Under the pieces are notes generated by a model. It saw nothing but the letters and a program-made list of their open reading frames with translations. It did not search any database and had not been told where the DNA came from. This document shows, one piece after another, positions 17,502 through 26,384 of a stretch of DNA of 64,000 bases. Each line of letters opens with the position of its first letter. Within the stretch, counting starts at the first letter, position 1. Source of the DNA: CALAGJ01 sp964293305 (lineage in GTDB: Bacteria; Bacteroidota; Bacteroidia; Chitinophagales; Chitinophagaceae). The stretch spans positions 1-64,000 of the forward strand of contig CAXYYO010000006.1 in NCBI GenBank assembly GCA_964293305.1, in the 5' to 3' direction. Both the position numbers and the translations under genes were made by a program.

Positions 17502-17547
17502 TGTCATATCGCTGACATTTGTTGAGTACCTGCCACACCTAATTTAG
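17502..17547 (+). promoter_or_regulatory. Promoter and Crp-type site of the small barrel gene
   Basis: TGTCA-TATCGC-TGACA at 17502-17517 lies directly before a TTG (17519-17521), an 18-bp spacer and TAATTTAG (17540-17547), a one-mismatch -7 box. The dyad centre is 30.5 bp from the -7 box, the same spacing as in the other two sites although the gene runs the other way. Confidence 0.65.
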
Positions 17548-17558
17548 CAAAAAAAAAG

Positions 17559-18227
17559 ATGAGAAAATACATTATCGTTTTATTTGTATTATCAGCAATA
17601 CAAGCTACAGCCCAGGACCAAACTCTTGCTAAGAGAGACCAATATGTAAACTTAGGAGCAGGTTTTGGAAGTTCACAGACTAGCATTTCAGGGGCATATA
17701 TTCACAATTGGAATTTAGGGGATAAAAAGAAATTCTTTATTGGTACAGGCGTAAGGTTTACAAGTTACTTTGGAAAAACCATTGATTATTTGAGTGCTCC
17801 AGCAAATCTGGCTAATGAGGAAGCTTCTACTGATACAATAATTGCCGCAAAGCCTCAAACTAATTCATTAAACGCAATTGTCAATCTAGGATACAATTTT
17901 AGTAGCAGACTACAAGCGGGATTTAATATTGATGTGATAGGTCTTGGTTTTGGAGGAAGTACAAATGCAATTGGCGGCAATACATCAACTAATGCTAAAG
18001 CTGCGAATTTTAATGTGCTGTTAGTTGGCAACAATGATATAGGATCACTCAATTCTCATTTTTATTTACAATACAAACTGAAAAGCAATCTTGGATTTTA
18101 TGCAGGATACCAATATTTATTTACCGAATTAAAATCTGATATTCCTTTACAAACTATTCCTGAAGACAATGATCGTTTTAGAAATAAAGCATCAATGGTA
18201 TATGCAGGTTTAACATATCATTTTTGA
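17559..18227 (+). CDS. Outer-membrane beta-barrel protein
   Basis: Protein of 222 residues with a signal peptide (MRKYIIVLFVLSAIQATAQ) and repeated amphipathic strands (YVNLGAGFGSSQTSISGAYIHNW, FFIGTGVRFTSYFG, NLGFYAGYQYLFTEL) ending in an aromatic residue (LTYHF), the usual barrel-assembly signal. Function is unknown. It is preceded by a Crp-type dyad and followed 62 bp later by a YceI gene that may be co-transcribed. Confidence 0.75.
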   Translation: MRKYIIVLFVLSAIQATAQDQTLAKRDQYVNLGAGFGSSQTSISGAYIHNWNLGDKKKFFIGTGVRFTSYFGKTIDYLSAPANLANEEASTDTIIAAKPQTNSLNAIVNLGYNFSSRLQAGFNIDVIGLGFGGSTNAIGGNTSTNAKAANFNVLLVGNNDIGSLNSHFYLQYKLKSNLGFYAGYQYLFTELKSDIPLQTIPEDNDRFRNKASMVYAGLTYHF

Positions 18228-18289
18228 TTTCGAAAATATTAGGCATGGCATTAGTACAATTATTATATAATCAAGGAAAAATTATTTCT

Positions 18290-18829
18290 ATGAAAAAAAC
18301 AATTATTTATTTTTTAATCGCTTCGGTTTTATTTTCATTTTCAACAGTTAAAGAACTTACACCCTCTGATACAGGTTCATCCATAAAATTTGTCATAAAG
18401 AATTTTGGAACAAATGTAGATGGCAGTTTCAAAGGCTTACAGGGTAAAATAAATTTTGATGCAGCCAATCCAGGGGCCTCATCAATAAACATAAGTGCAG
18501 ATGCTAATTCTATCAATACAGGTATTAAAATGAGAGATACTCATTTGCGTAAGGAGGAATATTTTGATGTAGCTAAATATCCACGTATCTCATTTACTTC
18601 TTCGAAAATTACCGCAGGTAGTGCTCCCGGTTCCTTTCAGGCTACGGGAAAGTTTACTATAAAAAATATTACAAAAGATATAAGCTTCCCTTTTACTGCT
18701 GAATCTTCTAACGGTGGTATTTTATTTAAAAGTAGTTTTAAGATAAATAGAAGGGATTATGGAATAGGTGGCAACAGTGCCGTTATGAGCGATTTTGTTA
18801 CAATAAATCTGAGCATTTTAGCCAAATAA
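18290..18829 (+). CDS. YceI-family periplasmic protein
   Basis: About 179 residues from the ATG giving MKKTIIYFLIASVLF; an upstream in-frame ATG at 18224 overlaps the previous stop and would put residues before the signal peptide. YceI proteins are secreted lipocalin-like barrels that bind isoprenoid or amide lipids. Matching blocks: DTGSSIKFVIKNFGTNVDGSFKGLQGKINFD, MRDTHLRKEEYFDVAKYPRISFTSSKI, FTIKNITKDISFPF and RRDYGIGGNSAVMSDFVTINLSI. Length is normal. A strong hairpin terminator follows. Confidence 0.9.
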   Translation: MKKTIIYFLIASVLFSFSTVKELTPSDTGSSIKFVIKNFGTNVDGSFKGLQGKINFDAANPGASSINISADANSINTGIKMRDTHLRKEEYFDVAKYPRISFTSSKITAGSAPGSFQATGKFTIKNITKDISFPFTAESSNGGILFKSSFKINRRDYGIGGNSAVMSDFVTINLSILAK

Positions 18830-18869
18830 AAAAGCCGCTTAATAATAAAATTACCGCTTACTCATTTTA

Positions 18870-18900
18870 AAGCCGTACAAGATTTGTACGGCTTATTTTT
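18870..18900 (+). terminator. Terminator after the YceI gene
   Basis: AAGCCGTACAA / TTGTACGGCTT, an 11-bp perfect stem with a 3-nt loop, followed by ATTTTTG. It lies 40 bp after the YceI stop. Confidence 0.85.
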
Positions 18901-18912
18901 GTTATATCAACT

Positions 18913-19089
18913 CAACCCATATGATGAAGTTGAGTTTGTTTTGAAGAGTTGAAAGGTAAATTTGATAATTGTTTGAGGTAAATTTTTGGGGGATGAAATA
19001 GTAAACTATTTATAAGTAAAAAATTGTGCTTATATGTATAAGTATGCTGCGTTTCGGCTTTGTAATAAAAAACTGCATCATCTGGTCAA
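18913..19089. repeat. MITE-like intergenic repeat, copy R2
   Basis: About 177 bp with imperfect terminal inverted repeats (CAACCCATATGATGAAGTT and AACTGCATCATCTGG). The interior is homologous to R1 in the same orientation and to R3 in the opposite orientation. It accounts for much of the gene-free stretch between YceI and the S74 protein; 19090-19257 shows nothing further except possible promoter DNA. Confidence 0.6.
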
Positions 19090-19257
19090 AATACACTCTA
19101 TGGGCGGCCTTAATAGGTTAGGCTAAGTTTAGCATATTACTTTATTTATCTTTAAAAAAGAACTATGCTTATTACAAATCACTCACCTTGATGGTTTTAA
19201 AAAACCTAATCAATCAACTGAATGCTGTTTTTATTATTCACAAAAAATAAAATTAAA

Positions 19258-20745
19258 ATGAGAAAGTTTCAAAATCTACTGGCCATTAGTCTTTTATTAT
19301 TCCCCCTTCTGTCAAAGGCACAATGGTCACTAACGGGCAATGCAGGTACAAATGTTGTAAGCAATTTTCTTGGTACTACAGATAACAAAGGTCTTGTTTT
19401 CAGAACCAATAATATTGAGCGGATGCGTTTCAATTCTGCTGGAAATTTAGGCTTAGGGCTTACAAATCCGACTTCAAAATTTCACATAATTGGCACTGCC
19501 ACTACATCCCTTACATCTGCCGGGTACATTATTTCTGGTGATGTAGGAGGATCAAATTTATCGTTGGATAACAATGAGTTACAAGCTAGAAATAATGGAG
19601 CCGCTTCCACTTTATATTTGAATTATTGGGGAGGCAATATATGGGCAGGTAGAAATGTATTTAGTCCAACATTGTATGTCAACGGCACATCCGCACATGT
19701 GGGTATTGGAAGTACTGATGATGCAAACTATCTCTTAAATGTATCCGCAGACGATGTTTATGGAGGTATAGTTGTGCAGAATCATGAAGCCTTACTACCT
19801 TCCATCTACTTAGAGAAAACAGGACTGGGTGCTGCCATGTTTGCAGAAAAAACAGACCCCACCAGTAGTTCATATACCATACAGGCCAATACAATTGGTA
19901 ATGGATACGCTATGGCAGCATTTGCCAGTACAGGACAAGCTTCCGGAATTTATACTTCATCAGAAAATAACCATGGCATATTTGCTGATGGTGGAGGAGG
20001 TGTAGGTGATTATGCAGGATATTTTAATGGCAGTGTTTTCACTACTGGATTATATCAAAGCAGTGATGCAAATTTGAAAAAAAACATTCGTGATCTGCCA
20101 AATGCACTTCAAATTATACAACAACTTAAACCGAAAATCTATGAATACAAACAAGAAGGAAATTATGCTTTAATGGATTTACCAAAAGGAGACCGAATTG
20201 GCTTTCTGGCGCAGGATGTAGAAAAATTGCTACCCAGTCTGGTAAAAGATTCTTATTTCGAAACAAAGAATAATCCTGTAATTGCTAAAGAGGCCACGAA
20301 TTATGAAGCAGCGGGCAAGCCAATGCCTTCAGAAAGCATTGAATTCAAGGCATTGAATTATACTGAAATGATTCCTTTATTAGTAAAGGCGATTCAAGAA
20401 CAGCAGCAAACTATCAATGCATTACAACAAAAAGTTGATGGATTAGAAAGCAATTTTGCAGGCCAATCAAACACAAGCATAAATAGTAACACAGGATTAT
20501 TACAAAATATGCCCAATCCATTTAGCAAAGAAACTGTAGTAAATATCTCTGTACCTACCGCTGTAAAATCAGCAGTGCTTGTTATTTCAAACAGTGCAGG
20601 TAGAATTATGCAACAGTTTGTTTTGACAATTGGCAAACAAACCATACTTATAAATGGAAGTAACTGGGCTACCGGTCCTTATTATTGTAAATTGATAGCA
20701 GATAATATTACAATAAGTCAATCTACGATGCTTATTGTTCGATAA
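19258..20745 (+). CDS. Secreted S74-type protein with type IX sorting domain
   Basis: About 495 residues from the ATG giving MRKFQNLLAISLL; the signal peptide ends at LSKAQ. The N-terminal half is a beta-rich repeat region (NAGTNVVSNFLGTTDNKGLVFRTNNIERMRF). Around residues 270-390 lies a peptidase S74 intramolecular-chaperone domain (SDANLKKNIRDLPNALQIIQQLKPKIYEYKQEG, RIGFLAQDVEKLLPSLV), as in endosialidase tail fibres, with a coiled coil (QEQQQTINALQQKVDGLES). The last 80 residues (LLQNMPNPFSKETVVNISV to end) are a type IX secretion sorting domain, so the protein is probably anchored at or released from the cell surface. Confidence 0.85.
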   Translation: MRKFQNLLAISLLLFPLLSKAQWSLTGNAGTNVVSNFLGTTDNKGLVFRTNNIERMRFNSAGNLGLGLTNPTSKFHIIGTATTSLTSAGYIISGDVGGSNLSLDNNELQARNNGAASTLYLNYWGGNIWAGRNVFSPTLYVNGTSAHVGIGSTDDANYLLNVSADDVYGGIVVQNHEALLPSIYLEKTGLGAAMFAEKTDPTSSSYTIQANTIGNGYAMAAFASTGQASGIYTSSENNHGIFADGGGGVGDYAGYFNGSVFTTGLYQSSDANLKKNIRDLPNALQIIQQLKPKIYEYKQEGNYALMDLPKGDRIGFLAQDVEKLLPSLVKDSYFETKNNPVIAKEATNYEAAGKPMPSESIEFKALNYTEMIPLLVKAIQEQQQTINALQQKVDGLESNFAGQSNTSINSNTGLLQNMPNPFSKETVVNISVPTAVKSAVLVISNSAGRIMQQFVLTIGKQTILINGSNWATGPYYCKLIADNITISQSTMLIVR

Positions 20746-20766
20746 ATCTATAAAAATATTTTCTGT

Positions 20767-20802
20767 AGCAGGTAAACCAAAATAGTTTACCTGCTTTTTT
20801 TT
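20767..20802 (+). terminator. Terminator after the S74 gene
   Basis: AGCAGGTAAAC / GTTTACCTGCT, an 11-bp stem with a 7-nt loop, followed by a run of seven T. It overlaps the start of the promoter of the next gene. Confidence 0.85.
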
Positions 20803-20809
20803 ATTTTTG
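20802..20809 (+). promoter_or_regulatory. -7 box of the WecG/TagA gene
   Basis: TATTTTTG matches TAnnTTTG exactly and lies 15 nt before the ATG at 20825. A TTG that could serve as an upstream start at 20807 is inside this box, which supports ATG 20825. Confidence 0.55.
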
Positions 20810-20824
20810 CACCTATTTTATAAT

Positions 20825-21565
20825 ATGATATCAACAATAAAAATACTTGGCATTTCATTTATTAATGAACCGCCTCAAAACGTGGTAAACCTACTTAGTA
20901 AAAGCGGCGGATTGCTTGTGGTGCCAGCTGCTCCTGCTTTAGTAAATATTCAATCAGATAACAAATATTATGATGCACTTAAGACTGCCGATATTGTAAT
21001 TGCAGACAGTGGATATATGGCTTTATTGTGGAATCTTTTTAAAAAACCACGCATCATCCGTATAAGTGGTCTAGAATTTTTACGCGTTTTTTTTGAAGAT
21101 AGAACGGTTTGTAGTTCCAAAAAAATACTTTTGGTAAACCCTACTCCTAAAGAAGAACAGGCAAATATCAACTATTTGAATAGTAATGGTTTTTGCATAA
21201 GTAAAGATCAATCTTATTTGGCACCAATGTATAATAAAAATGATGTGGTGGATGCCGCATTACTACAAATTATTGAAGCGCAAAAGCCGGAATATGTTTT
21301 AATAAATATTGGTGGAGGTACCCAGGAGAAACTTGGTGCCTGGCTTAAAAATAATCTCAGCTATTCACCAGCCATCATTTGTACAGGGGCGGCCATTGCA
21401 TTTCTTACGGGGCAACAGGCAAATATTCCACATTGGGTGGACAAATTATATCTTGGTTGGCTGATGCGCTGTATTCAAAATCCAAAATTGTATATACCAA
21501 GGTATTGGAACTCTTTTAAATTGGCTGGTACCATTTTAAAATACGGTAGTAATTCTCCTGTATAA
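20825..21565 (+). CDS. WecG/TagA/CpsF-family glycosyltransferase
   Basis: About 246 residues. Members (GT26) transfer N-acetylmannosamine-type sugars onto lipid-linked acceptors during teichoic acid, enterobacterial common antigen or capsule synthesis. The family pattern is visible: ADSGYMALLWNLF for the catalytic-Asp loop, YVLINIGGGTQEKLGAWL, GAAIAFLTGQQANIPHWVDKLYLGWLMRCIQNPKLYIPRYW. It stands alone rather than in a polysaccharide cluster, so the polymer it serves cannot be named. Confidence 0.85.
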   Translation: MISTIKILGISFINEPPQNVVNLLSKSGGLLVVPAAPALVNIQSDNKYYDALKTADIVIADSGYMALLWNLFKKPRIIRISGLEFLRVFFEDRTVCSSKKILLVNPTPKEEQANINYLNSNGFCISKDQSYLAPMYNKNDVVDAALLQIIEAQKPEYVLINIGGGTQEKLGAWLKNNLSYSPAIICTGAAIAFLTGQQANIPHWVDKLYLGWLMRCIQNPKLYIPRYWNSFKLAGTILKYGSNSPV

Positions 21566-21661
21566 AAATATTTTTCACTAACTGGAAAAATTCCCTCAAA
21601 GCCCTTTGATTAAATTGTACAAATAGATAGTATATACCTCAACATTTTATGCTCAGTCAAA

Positions 21662-22495
21662 ATGGGGCATAGCATGGGTTGTTTATTTTTCTTGGGGCAT
21701 GAGTTAACCCATGGGGCTGTTTTAAAGGATAAAAAAAGGATTTTATTTTTTACTTTCTTCTGCTATGCTCCTTGGGGCATGCATCCAATATCTTGGATAC
21801 ATGCACATAATCGCATGCATCATCAAAATACTCAAAATTCTGTAAAGGACCCAGATTGCTGGGGCAAAACAAAATGGCGAAATAAGGTAGTACGTATGCT
21901 ACAACCGCTTTTACCCGGAAGCCACCATCCTGTTAGCTATACATTTTTATTTTGGTTTTTTTCCTTTTATAGCTTTTACATCTGTTGGTTAGGCAAAGGA
22001 ATTCTACCTAAAAAAAGGGAGCGTTTTTTGTGTCGATTCTATTTTCTTTTCATTCACAGCACATGGCTTGTAGCCGCATTAATTTTACATTCATGGGGTA
22101 TATTGCTCTTGCTTATTATCCCAATAGCAGTTGCAAACTTTGTTACCATGAGTTATATTGCTACCAATCATTTTCTAAATCCATTGACAGAGTTTGTAAA
22201 TGACCCGCTTGTAAACACACTAAGTGTAAGAACAAATTCATTCTGGAATTTTTGGCACCTCAATTTTAGCTATCATATAGAGCATCATGTGTTTCCTTAT
22301 ATGAGTCCTAAATATGCCCCACAAGTATCAAAAATATTGAAAGAGAAATACGGCAATTTATATAAAGCAATGCCACATTTAAAAGCTATTCAATTATTGT
22401 ATGAGAGACCGAAATTCTATTTTGATGAGCTACATCTATTTGACCCCAAAACAAAAAAGATATATCCCACAATAGCACTTGACGAAATGCTTTAA
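21662..22495 (+). CDS. Fatty-acid desaturase-family membrane enzyme, short N-terminus
   Basis: Protein of 277 residues with the three histidine boxes of di-iron membrane desaturases/hydroxylases: HELTH (residues 14-18), HAHNRMHH (about 49-56) and HIEHH (about 206), plus hydrophobic segments between boxes. The first box normally follows 60-90 residues with two membrane helices; here only 13 residues precede it, and an in-frame stop at 21611 with under 100 bp to the previous gene leaves no room for more. The gene may be 5'-truncated. Substrate (acyl lipid or carotenoid) is not determined. Confidence 0.75.
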   Translation: MGHSMGCLFFLGHELTHGAVLKDKKRILFFTFFCYAPWGMHPISWIHAHNRMHHQNTQNSVKDPDCWGKTKWRNKVVRMLQPLLPGSHHPVSYTFLFWFFSFYSFYICWLGKGILPKKRERFLCRFYFLFIHSTWLVAALILHSWGILLLLIIPIAVANFVTMSYIATNHFLNPLTEFVNDPLVNTLSVRTNSFWNFWHLNFSYHIEHHVFPYMSPKYAPQVSKILKEKYGNLYKAMPHLKAIQLLYERPKFYFDELHLFDPKTKKIYPTIALDEML

Positions 22496-22551
22496 TAAAC
22501 ACAATCTTGTTAAAATACTTTAAGAGTTATAACAAAAATAAAGCAGAGGTT

Positions 22552-22559
22552 TATTTTTG
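22552..22559 (+). promoter_or_regulatory. -7 box of the proline-rich secreted protein gene
   Basis: TATTTTTG, an exact TAnnTTTG, ends only 7 nt before the ATG at 22567, implying an almost leaderless transcript. No clear -33 TTG is at the usual distance. Confidence 0.45.
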
Positions 22560-22566
22560 GACCTGA

Positions 22567-23658
22567 ATGAAAAAAATATTTCTACTTATTTGTCTGATGA
22601 TATCTGGGTTGACTTTGTCTGCCCAGCAACTAACCGGGGTGTGGAGAGGAACTTTCTACTCAGGCTATGGTTTTTATAGACAACAATATAAGTATGAAGT
22701 ACAAATCAATCATTTGTCAAATAACTCTATTAAAGGGGTTACATACAGCTATCGCACCACAGTATTTTATGGGAAAGCAAATATGCAGGGCATTTATTTC
22801 AAAGACAATAAAAATGTTTTGATAAAGGAACTGAATCTCATTGAATTAAGAATCGAAGACAAAAGTGAACCTTGTGCAATGACCTGCAATTTGGAGTACA
22901 GTAAATCTGGAAAACTAGAAATATTATCCGGCACATTTACAAGTGTGAATACTAAAACAAAAACAGATTGTGGTAGTGGCACAGTCTATCTTGAAAAAGT
23001 AATAGAATCTGATTTTAAAAAAGAAGATTTTCTCATCAAGAAACCAACAATTAAACCACCAACCAGCTCCCCACAAAAAAAAGTAACTCCTTTACCTCCT
23101 GTACAAAAAAAGGTAGTACCGCCCACCAATGGCTCTACACAAAAAAAGTCCACTCCTCCACCTGTGGTACAAAAAAAAGTAACCCCACCTCAGCAACAAC
23201 AAAAAACAAATCCTATCCCTAAATCGGTAGATACCATTTCACAAAGTGAATATAAAATTGAACCAACACCTCCACTAAAAAAGGTATTGCCTCCACCACC
23301 TGCCATTTTCAAAACAAGAACAAATAATCTAGCTAAAACCATCATCACAACAAATCCAGATATTTTGGTTGAAATTTATGATAATGGTGAAATAGATGGA
23401 GACACCGTAACAGTGTATCATAACAACAGCATTATTGCAAACAGGAAAAGACTTACAACTAAAGCCATTTCCCTGCCTGTAAAGGCGGATGCATCCAACA
23501 CAATACATGAATTTGTATTAGTGGCAAATAATCTTGGCACCACGCCCCCAAATACAGCACTCATGGTGATAACCACAGGTGGTAAACGTTATGAAGTTTT
23601 TCTTTCAGCGGATAACGACAAGAATGCTAAAGTGGTTATTGAATATCGTAAACCTTAA
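22567..23658 (+). CDS. Secreted protein with Pro/Lys-rich linker
   Basis: Protein of 363 residues, family not named. A signal peptide ends at LTLSAQ. The N-terminal domain (about 21-155: TGVWRGTFYSGYGFYRQQYKYEVQINHL) looks like a beta sandwich with cysteines at AMTCNLE and TDCGSG. A low-complexity linker (about 160-255) repeats QKKVTPPP-like units. The C-terminal domain (about 260-363: ILVEIYDNGEIDGDTVTVYHNN, HEFVLVANNLGTTPPNTALMVITTGGKRYEV) is a recurrent unnamed domain of Bacteroidota exported proteins. Role unknown; export or surface display is inferred. Confidence 0.75.
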   Translation: MKKIFLLICLMISGLTLSAQQLTGVWRGTFYSGYGFYRQQYKYEVQINHLSNNSIKGVTYSYRTTVFYGKANMQGIYFKDNKNVLIKELNLIELRIEDKSEPCAMTCNLEYSKSGKLEILSGTFTSVNTKTKTDCGSGTVYLEKVIESDFKKEDFLIKKPTIKPPTSSPQKKVTPLPPVQKKVVPPTNGSTQKKSTPPPVVQKKVTPPQQQQKTNPIPKSVDTISQSEYKIEPTPPLKKVLPPPPAIFKTRTNNLAKTIITTNPDILVEIYDNGEIDGDTVTVYHNNSIIANRKRLTTKAISLPVKADASNTIHEFVLVANNLGTTPPNTALMVITTGGKRYEVFLSADNDKNAKVVIEYRKP

Positions 23659-23729
23659 AGAGTTGTAGGCACATTTCTTCCTTACTATTTTTTGGATTAA
23701 ATAGGGTCATTCCTATATTTATAAAACCA

Positions 23730-23756
23730 TTGCACCTGCGTCATCCCCTACCTTTG
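23730..23756 (+). promoter_or_regulatory. Promoter of fumC
   Basis: TTG at 23730-23732, a 16-bp spacer and TACCTTTG at 23749-23756, an exact TAnnTTTG. The ATG of fumC is 21 nt downstream, so the longer in-frame reading from 23730 cannot be coding. Confidence 0.65.
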
Positions 23757-23777
23757 CCATCTAAAAAATTTGGCGGT

Positions 23778-25175
23778 ATGGAGTATAGAATAGAAAAAGA
23801 TACAATGGGCAAAGTGCAAGTGCCTGCTGGTGCCTATTATGGCGCTCAAACACAGCGTAGCATTGAAAATTTTAAAATTGCACAGGACATCAACCGAATG
23901 CCCAAAGAAATCATCAAGGCATTTGCTTATCTTAAAAAAGCTGCTGCCATTACCAATATGGAAGCAGGTGTACTTCCATCAGATAAATGTGAAATGATAG
24001 GCAGGGTGTGCGATGAAATACTGACCGGATCATTAGATGCTTATTTTCCTTTAGTAGTATGGCAAACCGGAAGTGGTACACAGAGTAATATGAATGTAAA
24101 TGAAGTGGTTGCTTACAGAGGCCATGTGCTGAATGGTGGCAACCTGGCAGATGAATCAAAATACCTGCATCCCAATGATGATGTAAATAAATCTCAATCA
24201 TCAAATGATACTTTTCCAACAGCTATGCATATTGCTGCTTATAAAATATTAGTTGAACAAACCCTACCTGCTTTGGAAAGCCTTCATGCCACTCTTCATG
24301 CAAAGAGTGTTGCATTTAAGCATATAGTAAAAATAGGACGTACCCATTTTATGGATGCTACACCACTTACCTTGGGCCAAGAGTTTAGTGGTTATGCTTC
24401 GCAATTACATCATGGTATAAAAGCCATTAAAAATACGCTGGAACACTTAAGTGAATTGGCACTAGGTGGTACGGCAGTTGGCACAGGTATCAACACTCCT
24501 CCCAACTATGCAGAAAATGTAGCCCATCACATTGCGATAGTTACGGGTTTACCATTTGTAACCGCCGAAAATAAATTTGAAGCTTTGGCTGCGCATGATG
24601 CCATTGTAGAAGCACATGGTGCTTTGAAAACTGTTGCGGTAAGTCTTATGAAAATTGCCAATGATATCCGTATGCTGAGTAGCGGCCCACGCAGTGGTAT
24701 TGGTGAAATATTTATACCGGATAACGAACCTGGATCTTCTATAATGCCAGGCAAGGTTAATCCTACCCAATGTGAAGCACTTACTATGATAGCAGCACAG
24801 GTAATGGGGAATGACGTAGCCATAAATATTGGCGGTGCTACGGGTCATTTTGAGTTAAATGTTTTTAAACCTGTAATGATTTATAATTTTTTACATAGTG
24901 CTCGCCTAATAGCCGATGGTTGTAATAGTTTTAATGAAAAATGTGCAATAGGTATTGAACCCATTGAAGCCAATATCAAAAAACATGTGGACAATTCACT
25001 CATGCTTGTAACAGCATTAAACACTAAAATTGGTTATTATAAAGCAGCAGAAATTGCACAGAAAGCGCATAAAGAGGGAACAACACTAAAAGCAATGGCT
25101 GTGCAGCTTGGCTATGTAACATCGGAAGAATTTGATGCTTGGGTAAAACCTGAAGATATGGTGGGTGAAGTCTAA
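23778..25175 (+). CDS. fumC: Class II fumarate hydratase
   Basis: About 465 residues from ATG 23778 (MEYRIEKDTMGKVQVP), the normal FumC length. It interconverts fumarate and malate in the TCA cycle without an iron-sulfur cluster. Signature GSSIMPGKVNPTQ near residue 315 holds the flexible catalytic loop; TGSGTQSNMNVNEV, NKSQSSNDTFPTAMHIA and GRTHFMDATPLTLGQEF complete the active site. Fumarase rather than aspartase or argininosuccinate lyase is indicated by GSGTQSNMNVNEV. It is monocistronic with a terminator about 115 bp behind. Confidence 0.96.
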   Translation: MEYRIEKDTMGKVQVPAGAYYGAQTQRSIENFKIAQDINRMPKEIIKAFAYLKKAAAITNMEAGVLPSDKCEMIGRVCDEILTGSLDAYFPLVVWQTGSGTQSNMNVNEVVAYRGHVLNGGNLADESKYLHPNDDVNKSQSSNDTFPTAMHIAAYKILVEQTLPALESLHATLHAKSVAFKHIVKIGRTHFMDATPLTLGQEFSGYASQLHHGIKAIKNTLEHLSELALGGTAVGTGINTPPNYAENVAHHIAIVTGLPFVTAENKFEALAAHDAIVEAHGALKTVAVSLMKIANDIRMLSSGPRSGIGEIFIPDNEPGSSIMPGKVNPTQCEALTMIAAQVMGNDVAINIGGATGHFELNVFKPVMIYNFLHSARLIADGCNSFNEKCAIGIEPIEANIKKHVDNSLMLVTALNTKIGYYKAAEIAQKAHKEGTTLKAMAVQLGYVTSEEFDAWVKPEDMVGEV

Positions 25176-25292
25176 TTAAACCTAACCTAATTATATTCTG
25201 CAAATAGTTTAATGATGGTTTAATTTTATTATAGACTCATTAGAACTAGGGCTAAATATATATGTCACACTAAAATCATTTTTAAGATATAC

Positions 25293-25330
25293 GCCTCTCA
25301 AAGCATTATAACTATGGGAGGCATTTTTTT
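25293..25330 (+). terminator. Terminator after fumC
   Basis: GCCTCTC / GGGAGGC stem (one G-T pair) with a 16-nt loop and a run of seven T. The rest of the gene-free stretch 25176-25589 shows nothing I recognise. Confidence 0.65.
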
Positions 25331-25589
25331 GGGGGCCAATTCGTATTTACTTATAAATTACACTTTTAAAAATTTGCCTTTTATTTTTACTTTACATATA
25401 CGAAATAGGTACTAGTTACCAAACAAAATATTACCATATTTTGCCTCAACAAACTATTAGCTATAAACATCGGCAAAAGAAAATAATGGTTTAGAAGACA
25501 TGCTGCATCGTGGATAAAATGCTATTATAAAAATGATAAATAAAAATTAAATTTGATTTTCAAAGATACTATTCGTGAATTACAAAATA

Positions 25590-26384
25590 TTACTCCAAAC
25601 TAAATTTATCACTATCTTTATAAAAAGGAAATTTTGTTCTTGTATCTAAAAGTGGTTGCTTACTTAATGTGGTTGTAAATATTTTTTCATCATCCGCATA
25701 ATGAGCAAGTATAAGGCCTGTAGGGTGAATGCACATACTATTTCCACTATGATAAATATTGTTACCATCCGTACCTGTACGATTTACACCAATTACAAAA
25801 GCCTGATTTTCTATTGCTCTTGCCTGAAGTAATATTTTCCATGCATTGCTACGCCTTTCAGGCCAGTTGGCAATATAAATAATGAGGTCATATTCAGGTG
25901 TGTTTTCATGTTGAGTGGTCTGTCTTGCCCATACTGGAAAACGCAGGTCATAACATACTTGTAAATTGATATTCCAACCACAATAGGTCACTATTTTTCT
26001 TTCTTTGCCACTACTATAGTGTTCATCTTCTCCAGCATAAGCAAAAAGATGGCGTTTATCATAAAATGAAAATTGACCTGTGGGCTCCATCCAAATCATG
26101 CGATTATAATAATTGCCATTATCTTCAATGATAATACTACCTGTAATGATTGATTTTTTTTGCTTTGCCTGTGCTTGTAGCCATTGAATGGTATGACCTG
26201 CTAGGGATTCTGCAAACTTCTCTGGCTGCATACTAAAACCTGTAGAAAACATTTCGGGAAGTACGATAATATCAGTTTCTGGACACAGTGATATCTTACC
26301 TGCTAGCATCGCCAGATTTAGCACTTTATCTTCCCAGTATAATGAGGTTTGTATGCTTGATATTGTAATTGATTCTTTGTTCAT
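25590..26384 (-). CDS. Nitrilase-family amidohydrolase (omega-amidase type)
   Basis: Protein of 264 residues of the carbon-nitrogen hydrolase superfamily. The catalytic triad is visible as Glu44 (VLPEMFSTGF), Lys110 (FYDKRHLF) and Cys144 (LQVCYDLRFP). FSTGFSM and RFPVWAR resemble YafV/Nit2 omega-amidases, which hydrolyse alpha-ketoglutaramate. Its start overlaps the kdsB stop by 4 bp (ATGA), so the two are co-translated although their pathways are unrelated. Confidence 0.88.
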   Translation of the reverse strand: MNKESITISSIQTSLYWEDKVLNLAMLAGKISLCPETDIIVLPEMFSTGFSMQPEKFAESLAGHTIQWLQAQAKQKKSIITGSIIIEDNGNYYNRMIWMEPTGQFSFYDKRHLFAYAGEDEHYSSGKERKIVTYCGWNINLQVCYDLRFPVWARQTTQHENTPEYDLIIYIANWPERRSNAWKILLQARAIENQAFVIGVNRTGTDGNNIYHSGNSMCIHPTGLILAHYADDEKIFTTTLSKQPLLDTRTKFPFYKDSDKFSLE

